Shown: positions 26,901-34,935 of the stretch, one piece after another
Position numbering within the stretch: position 1 is the stretch's first letter
How the letters are laid out: the number at the start of each line of letters is the position of its first letter
Assembly: GCA_001784055.1 (NCBI GenBank)
Contig: MFOZ01000019.1
Coordinates: 21,603 to 85,602 of the forward strand
Length of the DNA stretch: 64,000 nucleotides
Direction of reading: 5' to 3'
DNA from: Candidatus Levybacteria bacterium RIFCSPLOWO2_01_FULL_42_15
Lineage (GTDB): Bacteria; Patescibacteriota; Microgenomatia; Levybacterales; UBA12049
Position numbers and translations under genes: made by a program
Notes under the pieces: generated by a model
The model's database searches: none
Seen by the model: only the letters and a program-made list of their open reading frames with translations
Told to the model about the DNA's origin: nothing

Positions 26901-27123
26901 TGTAGGAGATGCGTGGGTGTTTCCTGTTGGCTTGGGTGATGCGTTGTGGTTTATTCTCAAAAATGAAGATCTTGCGGTGTATCAAGTGCAGTCGAGCAAA
27001 ACCGCGCTTGATCTGGCAGAAACGTCAGAAAGAAGTAAAGTCTTTATGTTTGATACCCGTGCGGCCGTTTCCGAAGTGCGAAGAACAGACAATGGCGATA
27101 TTATTTACCTGAATGCGAAATAA
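23986..27123 (+). CDS. Fused O-antigen ligase/polymerase-like and GT-C-like membrane protein
   Basis: A 1045-residue protein that looks like two membrane enzymes joined. Residues 1 to about 535 have roughly 12 membrane segments and a large extracytoplasmic loop (about 285-430). The RFQGEWPKTIAAFKRNIFLG...GYGS stretch resembles the Wzy_C O-antigen ligase domain. Residues about 545-1045 begin another set of about 10 segments with an acidic first loop, VGDDFTWLRWVSDGYF, as in GT-C glycosyltransferases, and end in a soluble tail. It could both polymerise or attach glycan and add a side sugar. No frame interruption is seen at the junction. Confidence 0.75.
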   Translation: MNIVRWIVNNIFFLATLFLLAFIPLYPKIPLLDVENTWVYIRLEDVIVVFVFLIWITFFLFKKVTLKTPLTLPIILFWIIGGLATLHGILLIFPTIANVFPNVAFLSFLRRIEYLFLFFVAFAAMKIKTHIFYVAATLVVVLLLVVGYGVGQKFLEFPAYLTMNEEFAKGIPIQLSQLSRVPSTFAGHYDLAAYLVLVIPLIVSMAFGFKNLLIKIFLLISASLGFGLIFMTVSRVSFFVLLLSMIMLLILQKKRLLIFSFFLIVLVFLSFSPSLLARFGSTVSEVDVLVDSSSGAAIGHVKDVPAEYFKDKVVLRQPASKEESHVASSSAILPFLFIPEVASLVVEENTLTGENLPQGTSYINLPLSPVTKKIGQFFYQKSNDPKTAEVRVFYGDFLVKRAKAYDLSFTTRFQGEWPKTIAAFKRNIFLGSGYGSVSLAVDNNYLRILGESGLLGFVAFISIFLTAGIYIKRVLPSVDSPVVRSFVLGFVAGTFGLALNAVLIDVFEASKIAFTYWLLMGVTIGVLQLYKKEKIDFFKEFIKVVSSPYAIIMYLFIVTVLLFYSASSYYFVGDDFTWLRWVSDGYFKNGILSYFTEANGFFYRPGAKLYFSLMYSAFWLNQVMYHAVSIFLHFLVAGFIFLISKRILKDVFLSTATAFLFLIMSGYSEAVFWISSTGFLFNAVFALSSLLFYMFWKEKRRKIFFILSFFCIALSLLFHEIGIITPLLIILYDLVFVEKQFSLGLLQKKRYYFVFLSPLIPYLALRYAANSHWFSGDYSYNLLKLPFNSIGNIIGYLSLSLFGPMSLSLYSGFRSILREHVVISAVALTILACITVFFYRMVMKKMAKEDAKIVVFGFLFFIIALAPFLGLGNISSRYSYLSSFGLVLLSVFFLKKTYGFLLVNGRGIAVTSVIIIVLIFSFLHLMQLQKINSDWKVAGEKSKKFLVSFSDIYPDYQIKGKMQFYFVNVPIRVGDAWVFPVGLGDALWFILKNEDLAVYQVQSSKTALDLAETSERSKVFMFDTRAAVSEVRRTDNGDIIYLNAK

Positions 27124-27127
27124 TTAC

Positions 27128-28588
27128 ATGATACGCAAAAAAGAAATAATAGCTCTTTTTCTTATTCTTACTTTGGGTTTTATCGTTCGGCTCTATAAGT
27201 TTACTAATCCTATTGCCGACTGGCATTCGTGGAGACAATCAGACACGTCTTCCGTATCCAGAAACTTTGTGAAATACGGGTTTGATCTTCTTCATCCACG
27301 GTTTGATGATCTATCTAACGGCGTGTCGCTTCTTGACAATCCGAAAGGATACCGTTTCGTAGAATTTCCAATCTACAACGTGTTTCAAGCCGGACTCTTT
27401 GAGTTGTTTCATACGTTTACTATTGAAGAGTGGGGTCGATTAGTTAGTATTGCGTCAGTTTTGATTGCAACGGTTTTTCTCTATCTTTTGGTGAGGGAAT
27501 ATGTATCTTCTCGCGCAGGTCTTTTTGCCGCATTTTTTTACGCACTCCTTCCGTATAATATTTATTTCGGTCGCGTTATCTTGCCGGATACGCTGATGGT
27601 TGCCTTCATGCTTGGGGGGTTATATTTTTTTGATGCGTGGACAAAAAAAATCAAAACAAATCAAAAACGCGTTCAGGCACTCTTATTTTTTATGCTCGCG
27701 GTTCTGTTTACAGCATCTGCTATTCTTATCAAACCGTTCGTTCTATTCTACGGATTAGCTTTTGTTTATATTCTCATAAAAAGATTTGGATGGCGTTTAC
27801 TGAAGCGATGGGATATATGGCTGTTTGCGATTCTTTGCCTTTTGCCCTTTGTTCTTTGGAGAGCGTGGATGCAGCAATATCCGGAAGGAATTCCTAGAAA
27901 CGATTGGCTATACAATGGGAATGGGATCCGTTTTAGAGGAGCATTTTTTTGGTGGATTTTTGCGGAACGAATTGGAAAAAACATGCTTGGATATTGGGGC
28001 CTTCCCATTATTGTTATTGGACTTATTTCTAAAATAAAAGAGAAAGATACTTGGTTCTTTTTTACCTTTATTATTGCGTCTCTTCTTTATATAAGCGTAT
28101 TTGCAACAGGGAATGTTCAGCATGATTATTACCAGATTCTTATTGTGCCAACGCTTGCCATTTTTTTTGCCAAGGGAGCAGAAGCAATCGTTGAATTTTC
28201 TTCCCATGCCTTCCATAAATTCCTCGCCTTAGCAACGTTTGCGATCTGTGTTGTCTTTATGTTTATGTTTGGGTGGAGAGAAATCAGGGCATTTTACAAC
28301 ATTGATCATCCGGAAATTGTTGAAGCAGGGCGCGCGATTGACGCGCTTACCCCAAAAAATGCAAAGATTATTGCGATATACAACGGAGATACAACCTTTC
28401 TCTATCATACAAATAGACAAGGATGGCCAGTCTTTGAAAGATCTATAAAAGATTTTGTAAAGGCAGGGGCAACCCACATAGCGTTTGTAAATCAAGGAGA
28501 AAAAGAATCAAACTTTGCAAATGAATTTAATACGGTCAAAGTAACAGAACGATATGCAATATTTGATCTTACAAAAAAGAAAAAATGA
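27128..28588 (+). CDS. GT39/ArnT-like membrane glycosyltransferase
   Basis: About 486 residues with 10-12 membrane segments. The first extracytoplasmic loop reads ADWHSWRQSDTSSVSRNF, the acidic/aromatic loop of the PMT/ArnT (GT39, GT-C fold) family. VEFPIYNVFQAGLFE follows, as in that family. The C-terminal region of about 100 residues is soluble and extracytoplasmic. It probably uses a polyprenyl-phosphate sugar, plausibly made by the GtrB-like GT2 at 18997. I use the ATG at 27128, 5 bp after the previous stop; an upstream ATG at 27113 is possible. It overlaps the next gene by 4 bp. Confidence 0.8.
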   Translation: MIRKKEIIALFLILTLGFIVRLYKFTNPIADWHSWRQSDTSSVSRNFVKYGFDLLHPRFDDLSNGVSLLDNPKGYRFVEFPIYNVFQAGLFELFHTFTIEEWGRLVSIASVLIATVFLYLLVREYVSSRAGLFAAFFYALLPYNIYFGRVILPDTLMVAFMLGGLYFFDAWTKKIKTNQKRVQALLFFMLAVLFTASAILIKPFVLFYGLAFVYILIKRFGWRLLKRWDIWLFAILCLLPFVLWRAWMQQYPEGIPRNDWLYNGNGIRFRGAFFWWIFAERIGKNMLGYWGLPIIVIGLISKIKEKDTWFFFTFIIASLLYISVFATGNVQHDYYQILIVPTLAIFFAKGAEAIVEFSSHAFHKFLALATFAICVVFMFMFGWREIRAFYNIDHPEIVEAGRAIDALTPKNAKIIAIYNGDTTFLYHTNRQGWPVFERSIKDFVKAGATHIAFVNQGEKESNFANEFNTVKVTERYAIFDLTKKKK

Positions 28589-29871
28589 ACATTTTAGTTG
28601 TTTCCTCTTTTTTGCCGTATCCTTTGTTTTCAGGGGGACATATCCGCCTTTACAGCATTATAAAAGAGCTTTCTAGAAGGCATACCATAACGCTTATCTG
28701 CGAAAAGAGAAAGCATCAGACAGAAGATGACGTAAAAGAGGTTGAGAAAATTTGCGAGGTAATCTGGGTTGAGCGAAAACAACAATGGTCAATAAAGAAT
28801 ATTCTTCAAGCAGGATTCTCTCCATACCCTTTCTTAATGACAGGGCACACAAATTCGGAAATGAAGAAAAGAATAGAGGATGTTTTGAGACAAAGAAAAA
28901 TCGATGTAATCCACATTGAGACATTTTACGTCTACCAAAACATGCCCCGGGTTTTGATTCCGACCGTTTTGGTGGAGCATAACATAGAGTATTTAGTTTA
29001 TAAACGATTTGCCGATTCGGCTCCAAAATTCATAAAACATCTTCTCCTTTTGGATATATTAAAGATGCGGTATTGGGAGCAAAAATTTTGGCAGAAAGCA
29101 ACAAAGCTTGTTGCCGTATCGGAGCAGGAAAAAAACATGATGACAAGAGACGATGTAGCAGTGGTACCAAATGGGGTAGACGTAAATAAGTTCAAAGTCA
29201 GGCGTTCAGAGTTAAAAGTTAACGATAGAGAAAAGAGAGTTTTATTTATTGGGGATTTTCGGTGGATTCAAAATAGGGATGCGCTTGAATGGATTCTCAA
29301 AGAGATATGGCCGGAAATAAGTTCAAAGTTCCCCACTTCGCCAAGGCTTCGAGGGGCGAGCGAAGTTCAAAGTTCCCCAGCCTCGCCAAGCGAAGCCTCG
29401 CCAAAGGCGGGCGAAGCAGGGCGGGCAAAGTTATTGCTTTGGATTGTAGGCAGAGACATTCCAAGTTCGCTTAAAAAGCTCACTAAGGATGATAGCATTA
29501 TGTTTGATGAGAACGCATCAGAAAATACTACCGAAATCTTCAAAAAAGCGGACATATTGCTTGCGCCGATACGCATTGGCGGTGGGACAAGCTTTAAGAT
29601 TTTAGAGGCTATGGCAAGCGGTGTTCCTGTGGTGACAACGTCTCTTGGTATAGAAGGAATAGGCGCAATAAAAAATAAAGAAGTACTTATTGCGAATACA
29701 TCATATGAATTTGGAGAAGAAACAAATAGAGTTCTGCGAAATCCCCATCTTTATAAAGAGCTTGCAGGAAACGCGCGTAAACTCATTGAAGAGAAGTATG
29801 ATTGGGACGTTATTGTTAAAAAACTGGAAGATGTATATACGTCTGCCGTATATCATGCAGGGGCAATATGA
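28585..29871 (+). CDS. GT4 family glycosyltransferase with an internal GC-rich repeat element
   Basis: A GT-B transferase of 428 residues. N-domain: LVVSSFLPYPLFSGGHIRLYSI; linker: VVPNGVDVNKF; C-domain: RVLFIGDFRWIQNRDALEWI and ILLAPIRIGGGTSFKILEAMASGVPVV. This layout resembles the sugar transferases of exosortase-type loci. Residues about 246-283 are repeat-derived (rich in S, P, A, G, K), inserted between KEIWPEIS and LLLWIVGRD, and are not part of the GT4 fold. The inserted DNA is GC-rich against the AT-rich gene and shares a 28-bp exact match with murE. The frame stays intact. Confidence 0.87.
   Translation: MNILVVSSFLPYPLFSGGHIRLYSIIKELSRRHTITLICEKRKHQTEDDVKEVEKICEVIWVERKQQWSIKNILQAGFSPYPFLMTGHTNSEMKKRIEDVLRQRKIDVIHIETFYVYQNMPRVLIPTVLVEHNIEYLVYKRFADSAPKFIKHLLLLDILKMRYWEQKFWQKATKLVAVSEQEKNMMTRDDVAVVPNGVDVNKFKVRRSELKVNDREKRVLFIGDFRWIQNRDALEWILKEIWPEISSKFPTSPRLRGASEVQSSPASPSEASPKAGEAGRAKLLLWIVGRDIPSSLKKLTKDDSIMFDENASENTTEIFKKADILLAPIRIGGGTSFKILEAMASGVPVVTTSLGIEGIGAIKNKEVLIANTSYEFGEETNRVLRNPHLYKELAGNARKLIEEKYDWDVIVKKLEDVYTSAVYHAGAI
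29373..29429 (+). repeat. 57-bp GC-rich dispersed element, copy 1 (inside GT4 gene)
   Basis: Aligns without gaps to 45428-45484 in murE, with 51 of 57 positions identical and a central exact stretch of 28 bp (29390-29417 and 45445-45472). It begins TTCCCC and ends GGGCAAA in both copies. It contains short complementary pairs such as GCCTCGCC/GGCGGGC. Read here as SEASPKAGEAGRAK. A related partial copy appears to precede it at about 29325-29372. Confidence 0.92.
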
Positions 29872-30773
29872 TTGAGCTTTCCATTATCATTGTCAATTTC
29901 AACACAAAAGATTTTATAAAACAGTGTATAGCCTCTATCATAGGTAGCTCATTTGAGAGAGAGTTTGAAATAATTGTTGTAGATAATGCCTCTACCGATG
30001 GAAGCGTTGAGGATATTCAGAAGACAACATCCTTAACGCAGAATTTTTTTCTTATTGAAAATAAAGAGAATGTTGGATTCTCCAAGGCAAATAATCAGGG
30101 GATAGGTGTTGCGAAAGGATCCTATTTTCTTTTCTTGAATCCGGATACCGTTTTTTCAACCGATACTTTGGAAACTGTGATTTCTTTCATGGAAAAGCAC
30201 CCAGACGTTGGAGTGGCAACAGCAAGAATTAATCTTCCAAATGGAACGCTTGATGAGGCATGTCACAGGGGATTTCCTACTCCCTGGAATGCATTTTGTT
30301 ATTTTTCTTCTCTGTCTAAGCTCTGCCCCAAAAGCAAGCTTTTTGCAGGATATCAAATGGGCTGGTTGGATCTTTCTACAACCCATGAGGTTGAGTCGGT
30401 TTGCGGAGCATTTATGATGGTGTCAAGACAAGCGGGGGATCAGATCGGCTGGTGGGATGAGGATTATTTTTGGTACGGAGAGGATATTGATTTTTGCTAT
30501 CGCATAAAACAAAAAGGATTAAAAATATATTATATTCCCTCTGCGTCAATAACGCACTATAAAGGAGTATCGGGCGGAATTAAACAAATTTCCAAAAATA
30601 TTGCAACTGCCTCAGAGACGATCAAAAGAAACTCCATGATAGCTCGATTTGAGGCAATGAGAATTTTTTATAAAAAACACTACAAAAAGCGTTATCCATG
30701 GTTTCTAACCCGTTTGGTCTTCGGCGCAATCGGCATATTGCGATTTTTTAACCTTTATACCCTTAGGAAGTAA
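29868..30773 (+). CDS. Family 2 glycosyltransferase (rhamnosyltransferase-like)
   Basis: A 301-residue GT-A enzyme close in layout to the one at 23123. It has IIIVNFNTKDFIKQCI, DNASTDGS (about residue 43), FLNPDT at the metal site (about 90-95) and GWWDEDYFWYGEDIDFCYRIKQKG (about 191-214) with the catalytic ED region. It overlaps the GT4 gene by 4 bp. The last third has basic and hydrophobic stretches that suggest peripheral membrane binding. Likely role: adding rhamnose or a similar sugar to the lipid-linked repeat unit; donor not proven. Confidence 0.87.
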   Translation: MIELSIIIVNFNTKDFIKQCIASIIGSSFEREFEIIVVDNASTDGSVEDIQKTTSLTQNFFLIENKENVGFSKANNQGIGVAKGSYFLFLNPDTVFSTDTLETVISFMEKHPDVGVATARINLPNGTLDEACHRGFPTPWNAFCYFSSLSKLCPKSKLFAGYQMGWLDLSTTHEVESVCGAFMMVSRQAGDQIGWWDEDYFWYGEDIDFCYRIKQKGLKIYYIPSASITHYKGVSGGIKQISKNIATASETIKRNSMIARFEAMRIFYKKHYKKRYPWFLTRLVFGAIGILRFFNLYTLRK

Positions 30774-30795
30774 TCCAATCCCCCTCCTTCTATGT

Positions 30796-30801
30796 TATAA
30801 T
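30796..30801 (+). promoter_or_regulatory. -10 box TATAAT placed for a leaderless transcript
   Basis: TATAAT ends 6 bp before the ATG at 30808. With the usual -7 to +1 spacing the transcript would begin at the A of the start codon. A new transcription unit for the next GT4 gene is likely here, since a 34-bp gap breaks the run of overlapping genes. Confidence 0.7.
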
Positions 30802-30807
30802 TTCCCC

Positions 30808-31959
30808 ATGGTTATTGGGATTGATTGCAGGCTTTGGGAGGAATCGGGGGTTGGTCGTTATACCCAAAATCTTGTAAAGAATTTTTCCCTTCTGAGAACT
30901 CCTCACGAATTTGTCTTTTTTGCCCAAAGAAGACATGTGCATCAGATACAGTCTATAATCGGAAAAAGAAAATGGAGAATCATTGCGGTAAAAAGCAAAT
31001 GGCATTCACTGTCTGAACAAGCGCTCCTTCCTTTCATCCTGAAAAGAGCAAAAATTGACCTCATGCATTTTCCTTACATGTCTGCTCCTCTGTTGTATAA
31101 CAGACCTTTTGTGGTAACGATACACGATCTTATTCCTTATCACTTTGTAACAGGCGAGGCAACTACCCTTCCGCCTTTTGTATATCGGCTTAAACGCATT
31201 GCTTACAAAACGGTACTTTCTTCTGCGATTAAAAAAGCCAAGAGGATAATAGCTGTTTCCAACGCAACAAAAGAGGCAATCATCAATAACTTTTCAATAA
31301 ACCAGCAAAAAGTTTCTGTTATTTACGAAGGAGTAGATTCTGCGATACATACGTCTTCTCATCTTTTATCGGAAGAAGAAAAGAACGCCGCCTCTTTTTT
31401 AAAAAATACGGAGTATTTATTGTATATTGGGAATGCCTATCCCCATAAAAATCTTAAGAAGCTAATAGAAGCTTTTCGGTTAATCGGAGAGGAATATCCA
31501 TCTCTCAAATTATTTCTTGTTGGAAAAGATGACCACTTTTATAAAAGATTGAGATTGTTTATACAAGAGATGGGGCTTACAAAAGCTGTAATTCACTTTG
31601 GCTTTGTAAGCGATCCCTTTTTATATTACCTCTATAAAAACGCCCATGCGTTGGTTGCGCCGTCTTTAATGGAGGGATTTGGACTCTCTGTACTTGAGGC
31701 GATGGCAAACAGATGCCTTGTTGTGTGTTCGGATATCCCTGTTTTTCGAGAACTTTATTTGGATACCGTACTATATTGTGATCCCAAAAAGACTCAAGAT
31801 ATTGCTCGTGTCCTAAAAAAAACAATATTGCTTAAAACTCATGAGAGAACGGTCTTTGTCCAAAAAGCCCACGCGCGAACCTATCATTTTTCCTGGGAAA
31901 CTGCGGCAAAAGAAACGATTGATGTCTATGAAAGTTGTTCTTTGGCAAGCTCAGAATAA
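30808..31959 (+). CDS. GT4 family glycosyltransferase (mannosyltransferase-like)
   Basis: A 383-residue GT-B enzyme: GIDCRLWEESGVGRYTQNLVK at the N-terminus, VTIHDLIPYHF in the acceptor domain, YLLYIGNAYPHKNLKKLIEAF opening the donor domain, and APSLMEGFGLSVLEAMANRC with the E(x7)E pair. It matches WbpY/MtfB-type mannosyltransferases in layout. manC lies 1.1 kb downstream, so GDP-mannose is a plausible donor. A TATAAT box sits directly before the start. The longest family-consistent start is the ATG at 30808. Confidence 0.88.
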   Translation: MVIGIDCRLWEESGVGRYTQNLVKNFSLLRTPHEFVFFAQRRHVHQIQSIIGKRKWRIIAVKSKWHSLSEQALLPFILKRAKIDLMHFPYMSAPLLYNRPFVVTIHDLIPYHFVTGEATTLPPFVYRLKRIAYKTVLSSAIKKAKRIIAVSNATKEAIINNFSINQQKVSVIYEGVDSAIHTSSHLLSEEEKNAASFLKNTEYLLYIGNAYPHKNLKKLIEAFRLIGEEYPSLKLFLVGKDDHFYKRLRLFIQEMGLTKAVIHFGFVSDPFLYYLYKNAHALVAPSLMEGFGLSVLEAMANRCLVVCSDIPVFRELYLDTVLYCDPKKTQDIARVLKKTILLKTHERTVFVQKAHARTYHFSWETAAKETIDVYESCSLASSE

Positions 31960-31986
31960 ACTTATTGATTATGGCAAGCTCATCTT

Positions 31987-33111
31987 ATGAAGGTTGCATT
32001 AGTGTACGACCGATTGAACAAATGGGGAGGAGCGGAGCGAGTGCTTCTATCGCTTCGCGAACTTTTTCCAGATGCTCCATTGTATACATCGGTGTATCAT
32101 GCTAAGAGAGCTTCCTGGGCAAAAGAATTTGTTGTTAAATCGTCTTTTCTCCAACGATTCCCATACGCGGCATCTTCCCACGAACCATATGCAATATTCA
32201 TGCCTTTGGCGTTTGAGAGTTTTTCCTTTGATAGATACGATTTAGTTATTTCCGTAACCAGCGAAAGCGCAAAGGGTATTATCACAAAGCCAAACACGAT
32301 ACATATTTGCTATTGCCTTACCCCCACAAGATATTTATGGAGCGGTTATGATGAATATTTTACAAGTTCAGCTGTCCGTTTTTTGTCAAAGCCTGCTGTT
32401 TCTTATTTGAGAGCTTGGGATAAAATTGCAGCTCAAAGGCCAGATGCATATATTGCGATTTCAAAAGAGGTTCAAAAAAGAATTAAAAAATATTATGAAA
32501 GAGAATCAACTGTTATATATCCTCCCGTAGCAATAGACGGTAGAAGATGGAATAGAGAAGATAGTAATTTGAAGATAGAAGATAGAGTGTCGAAAGGATA
32601 TTTTCTTATTGTATCTCGTTTTGTCCCGTATAAAAAAATCGATATCGCAATAAAGGCCTGTAGCCGGCTCAAGTTGCCTCTTAAAATAGTTGGTTCCGGA
32701 GCACAAGAGGGGTATCTTCGGTCTCTTGCGGGGCCTACGGTTGAGTTTCTTGGTAACTTGACTGACAAAGAGTTACTAAGCTATTATAAGAATAGTTGGG
32801 CACTCCTTTTTCCGGGGCATGAGGATTTTGGCATAGTAATCGTGGAGGCGTTAGCAAGCGGAACGCCTGTAATTGCGTTTAAGAATGGGGGTGCCCTTGA
32901 AATAATAAAAGAAGGGAAAACAGGGGCATTCTTTTATCCACAGACAGTGGAATCATTGGAGAGCGTATTGCAATCGTTTAGTCCGGTTGACTATCAAGCG
33001 GACGAATGCAGAAAAAGCGTTATGCAATTTGAAAAAAAGAGATTCCTAAAGGAGTTCAGGCAAGCAGTTGAGGCGCTTTTTCTTGCGCACAAAAAGAAAA
33101 AGATGATATGA
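31987..33111 (+). CDS. GT4 family glycosyltransferase
   Basis: A 374-residue GT-B enzyme beginning VALVYDRLNKWGGAERVLLSL, typical of GT4 proteins that start with a gapped glycine loop. The linker IYPPVAI is followed by GYFLIVSRFVPYKKIDIAIKA and FPGHEDFGIVIVEALASGTPVI with the conserved glutamates. A short loop before the donor domain (about residues 182-198) is encoded by GAAGATAG-type direct repeats at about 32556-32587. It overlaps manC by 4 bp, supporting GDP-mannose as the donor by context. Confidence 0.87.
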   Translation: MKVALVYDRLNKWGGAERVLLSLRELFPDAPLYTSVYHAKRASWAKEFVVKSSFLQRFPYAASSHEPYAIFMPLAFESFSFDRYDLVISVTSESAKGIITKPNTIHICYCLTPTRYLWSGYDEYFTSSAVRFLSKPAVSYLRAWDKIAAQRPDAYIAISKEVQKRIKKYYERESTVIYPPVAIDGRRWNREDSNLKIEDRVSKGYFLIVSRFVPYKKIDIAIKACSRLKLPLKIVGSGAQEGYLRSLAGPTVEFLGNLTDKELLSYYKNSWALLFPGHEDFGIVIVEALASGTPVIAFKNGGALEIIKEGKTGAFFYPQTVESLESVLQSFSPVDYQADECRKSVMQFEKKRFLKEFRQAVEALFLAHKKKKMI

Positions 33112-34193
33112 AAGTTGTTGTATTTGCAGGTGGAGTCGGAACAAGGCTGTGGCCGCTATCAAGGAAAAACACTCCAAAACAATTTGAAAAAATTATTGGT
33201 GATAAATCTACCCTGCAACAAACGATAGATAGACTTAGTTCAGTCGTAGGTACGTCAGATATCTATATTTCTACGGGAAAACACTATGAAGAAACGGTAC
33301 GTGGACAGCTTCCCCAAATCCCTCAAGAAAACTTTATTTTCGAGCCCCAAATGCGAGACGTAGGGCCTGCCATTGGCCTTGCGGCATTTCTTCTTGAAAA
33401 ACGCTATCCTAATGAACCAATGGCAATATTGTGGAGCGATCACTACGTAAAAAATCTTGAATCTTTTAAGAAGGCGCTTGCTATGGCGCAGGACATAATT
33501 TCCGCAAAAAGGGGAAATTTTGTGTTTTTGGGACAAAAACCTCGATTTGCGAATCAAAATATCGGTTGGATAGAACTGGGAGAAAAAATAGATGAAAAAG
33601 AACAATTGTCTCTCTACGGTTTTAGGCATCTTAAGTATCGTCCTAAGCCTTCCGATGCCGTTTCTTTTTTTCAAAACAGCGGCACGTATATATGGAATCT
33701 TGGATATTTTGTAACCACCCCCCGCTTTTTGATCCATCAATTCGGGATGTACGTGCCCGAAATGTACGCAAGTCTTCGTAAAATCCAGAGCGGGTGGGGG
33801 ACAGAATCTTTTGAGAAAATACTTGGGGAAATATATCCTACCCTGGAGAAGATAAGCTTTGATGACGCAATTCTTGAGAAGCTGACATCTGAGGGCGTTT
33901 TTGTAGTAGCGGCTGACTTGCAGTGGAGCGATGTAGGAGCGTGGGAAGCCCTCAAGGAAGCTTTGAGTCAAACAGATGATGAAAATGTAACTCGGGGCAA
34001 GGTAATGCTTGAGGACAGCAGGGATAGCCTTGCGTTTAATTATACAAATCAGCTATGCGTAGGGATTGACTTGAGCCAAATGCTTATAGTTTCAACAGAG
34101 GATGTCATATTGGTATGTCCTAAAACATCAGTTCCCAAGATTAAAAAATTAGTAGAGAAGCTGTCAGGAACTCCGAATGAGCACCTCACATAA
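33108..34193 (+). CDS. manC: Mannose-1-phosphate guanylyltransferase ManC
   Basis: Makes GDP-mannose from mannose-1-phosphate and GTP. Signature VFAGGVGTRLWPLSRKNTPKQF at the N-terminus; FEPQMRDVGPAIGLAAF is a divergent form of the family's E-P-x-x-R-D-T/V segment around residue 79, and ILWSDHYV the D-H active-site region near residue 106. NSGTYIWNLGYF (about 187) and ADLQWSDVGAWEAL (about 270) are family-typical. At 361 residues it is the short form without the C-terminal phosphomannose isomerase cupin. It overlaps the following sugar transferase by 17 bp. Confidence 0.92.
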   Translation: MKVVVFAGGVGTRLWPLSRKNTPKQFEKIIGDKSTLQQTIDRLSSVVGTSDIYISTGKHYEETVRGQLPQIPQENFIFEPQMRDVGPAIGLAAFLLEKRYPNEPMAILWSDHYVKNLESFKKALAMAQDIISAKRGNFVFLGQKPRFANQNIGWIELGEKIDEKEQLSLYGFRHLKYRPKPSDAVSFFQNSGTYIWNLGYFVTTPRFLIHQFGMYVPEMYASLRKIQSGWGTESFEKILGEIYPTLEKISFDDAILEKLTSEGVFVVAADLQWSDVGAWEALKEALSQTDDENVTRGKVMLEDSRDSLAFNYTNQLCVGIDLSQMLIVSTEDVILVCPKTSVPKIKKLVEKLSGTPNEHLT

Positions 34194-34860
34194 CGCGCAA
34201 TACAAAGAGGTTGAAAAGAGTACGCTTTATGAATACACAAAGCGATGTATTGACGTTGTTTTTTCTGTGACCCTTTTTATCTTGTTTTCCCCTATTCTCT
34301 GTATTCTTGCCATTGTCGTAAAGCTTGATTCAAAAGGGCCTGTTCTTGCCGATACTCCTGAAAGAGTTGGAAAAAGCGGAAAGTTGTTCAAAATGCATAA
34401 ACTGCGCTCTATGGTTGAGAACGCGCACGAGCTCTTAAGAGAAAGCCCACAATTCCAAAAGTTATTTGAGACCTATAAAAAAGAAAGCTATAAGTTGCGA
34501 AACGATCCTCGAATAACAGGAGTGGGTGGCTTTATCCGCAAGCATTCATTGGATGAGGTTCCGCAGCTCATAAATGTAATAAAAGGAGAAATGAGCTTGG
34601 TTGGCCCCCGTGCATATTATCCCGATGAGCTTGTGGATCAACAAAGGAAATATCCGTACACAAAGCAAGCAGTAAAGATAGTGCTCTCGATACGGCCTGG
34701 AATCACGGGTTTTTGGCAGGTTTCCGGAAGAAGCGAGGTAAATTTTGACAAGCGTATTCAGATGGATGCGAATTACGTAAAAAGACGTTCTATTCTTTAT
34801 GACTTATGGATTATCGCAAAAACGCCTTGGGCAATGATTTCAGGCAAAGGCGCCCTGTAA
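34177..34860 (+). CDS. Polyprenyl-phosphate sugar-1-phosphate transferase (bacterial sugar transferase, WcaJ/WbaP C-domain)
   Basis: Transfers a sugar-1-phosphate from a nucleotide sugar to undecaprenyl phosphate and so starts the glycan repeat unit. The 227 residues form the catalytic core only. One membrane helix (about residues 27-51) is followed by [34 protein letters not shown] and [11 protein letters not shown], then [21 protein letters not shown]. The N-terminal multi-span domain of WbaP/WcaJ is absent, as in PglC-like monotopic enzymes. It ends the glycan block; a promoter for the DUF4012 gene follows. Confidence 0.92.
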   Translation: MSTSHNAQYKEVEKSTLYEYTKRCIDVVFSVTLFILFSPILCILAIVVKLDSKGPVLADTPERVGKSGKLFKMHKLRSMVENAHELLRESPQFQKLFETYKKESYKLRNDPRITGVGGFIRKHSLDEVPQLINVIKGEMSLVGPRAYYPDELVDQQRKYPYTKQAVKIVLSIRPGITGFWQVSGRSEVNFDKRIQMDANYVKRRSILYDLWIIAKTPWAMISGKGAL

Positions 34861-34897
34861 ACCTTTAAAGGTTGAACCTTGCAAGAGGTAATGGTGT

Positions 34898-34927
34898 TTG
34901 ACTTTTATTGCTTATTGCCGATATGAT
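34898..34927 (+). promoter_or_regulatory. Promoter of the DUF4012 gene
   Basis: -35 TTGACT (34898-34903), 18-bp spacer, -10 TATGAT (34922-34927). The predicted start of transcription is about 2 nt before the ATG at 34936. Two overlapping perfect inverted repeats, AACCTTTAAAGGTT (34859-34872) and AAGGTTGAACCTT, lie 26 bp or more upstream and could be an operator; they lack a T-run, so a terminator is unlikely. Confidence 0.7.
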
Positions 34928-34935
34928 AGTATGAT

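Noticed and set aside
29289..29474. A separate small gene overlapping the GT4 repeat element
   Set aside because: It is an alternative frame created by the repeat-rich insertion; the GT4 frame runs through without a break.
33255..33971. A 238-codon minus-strand open frame opposite manC
   Set aside because: It has no recognisable motif, and the plus strand there encodes ManC with clear family motifs throughout. It is a shadow frame.
34859..34880. Rho-independent terminator after the sugar transferase gene
   Set aside because: The inverted repeats are AT-rich with almost no loop and are not followed by a run of T. An operator or chance palindrome fits better.
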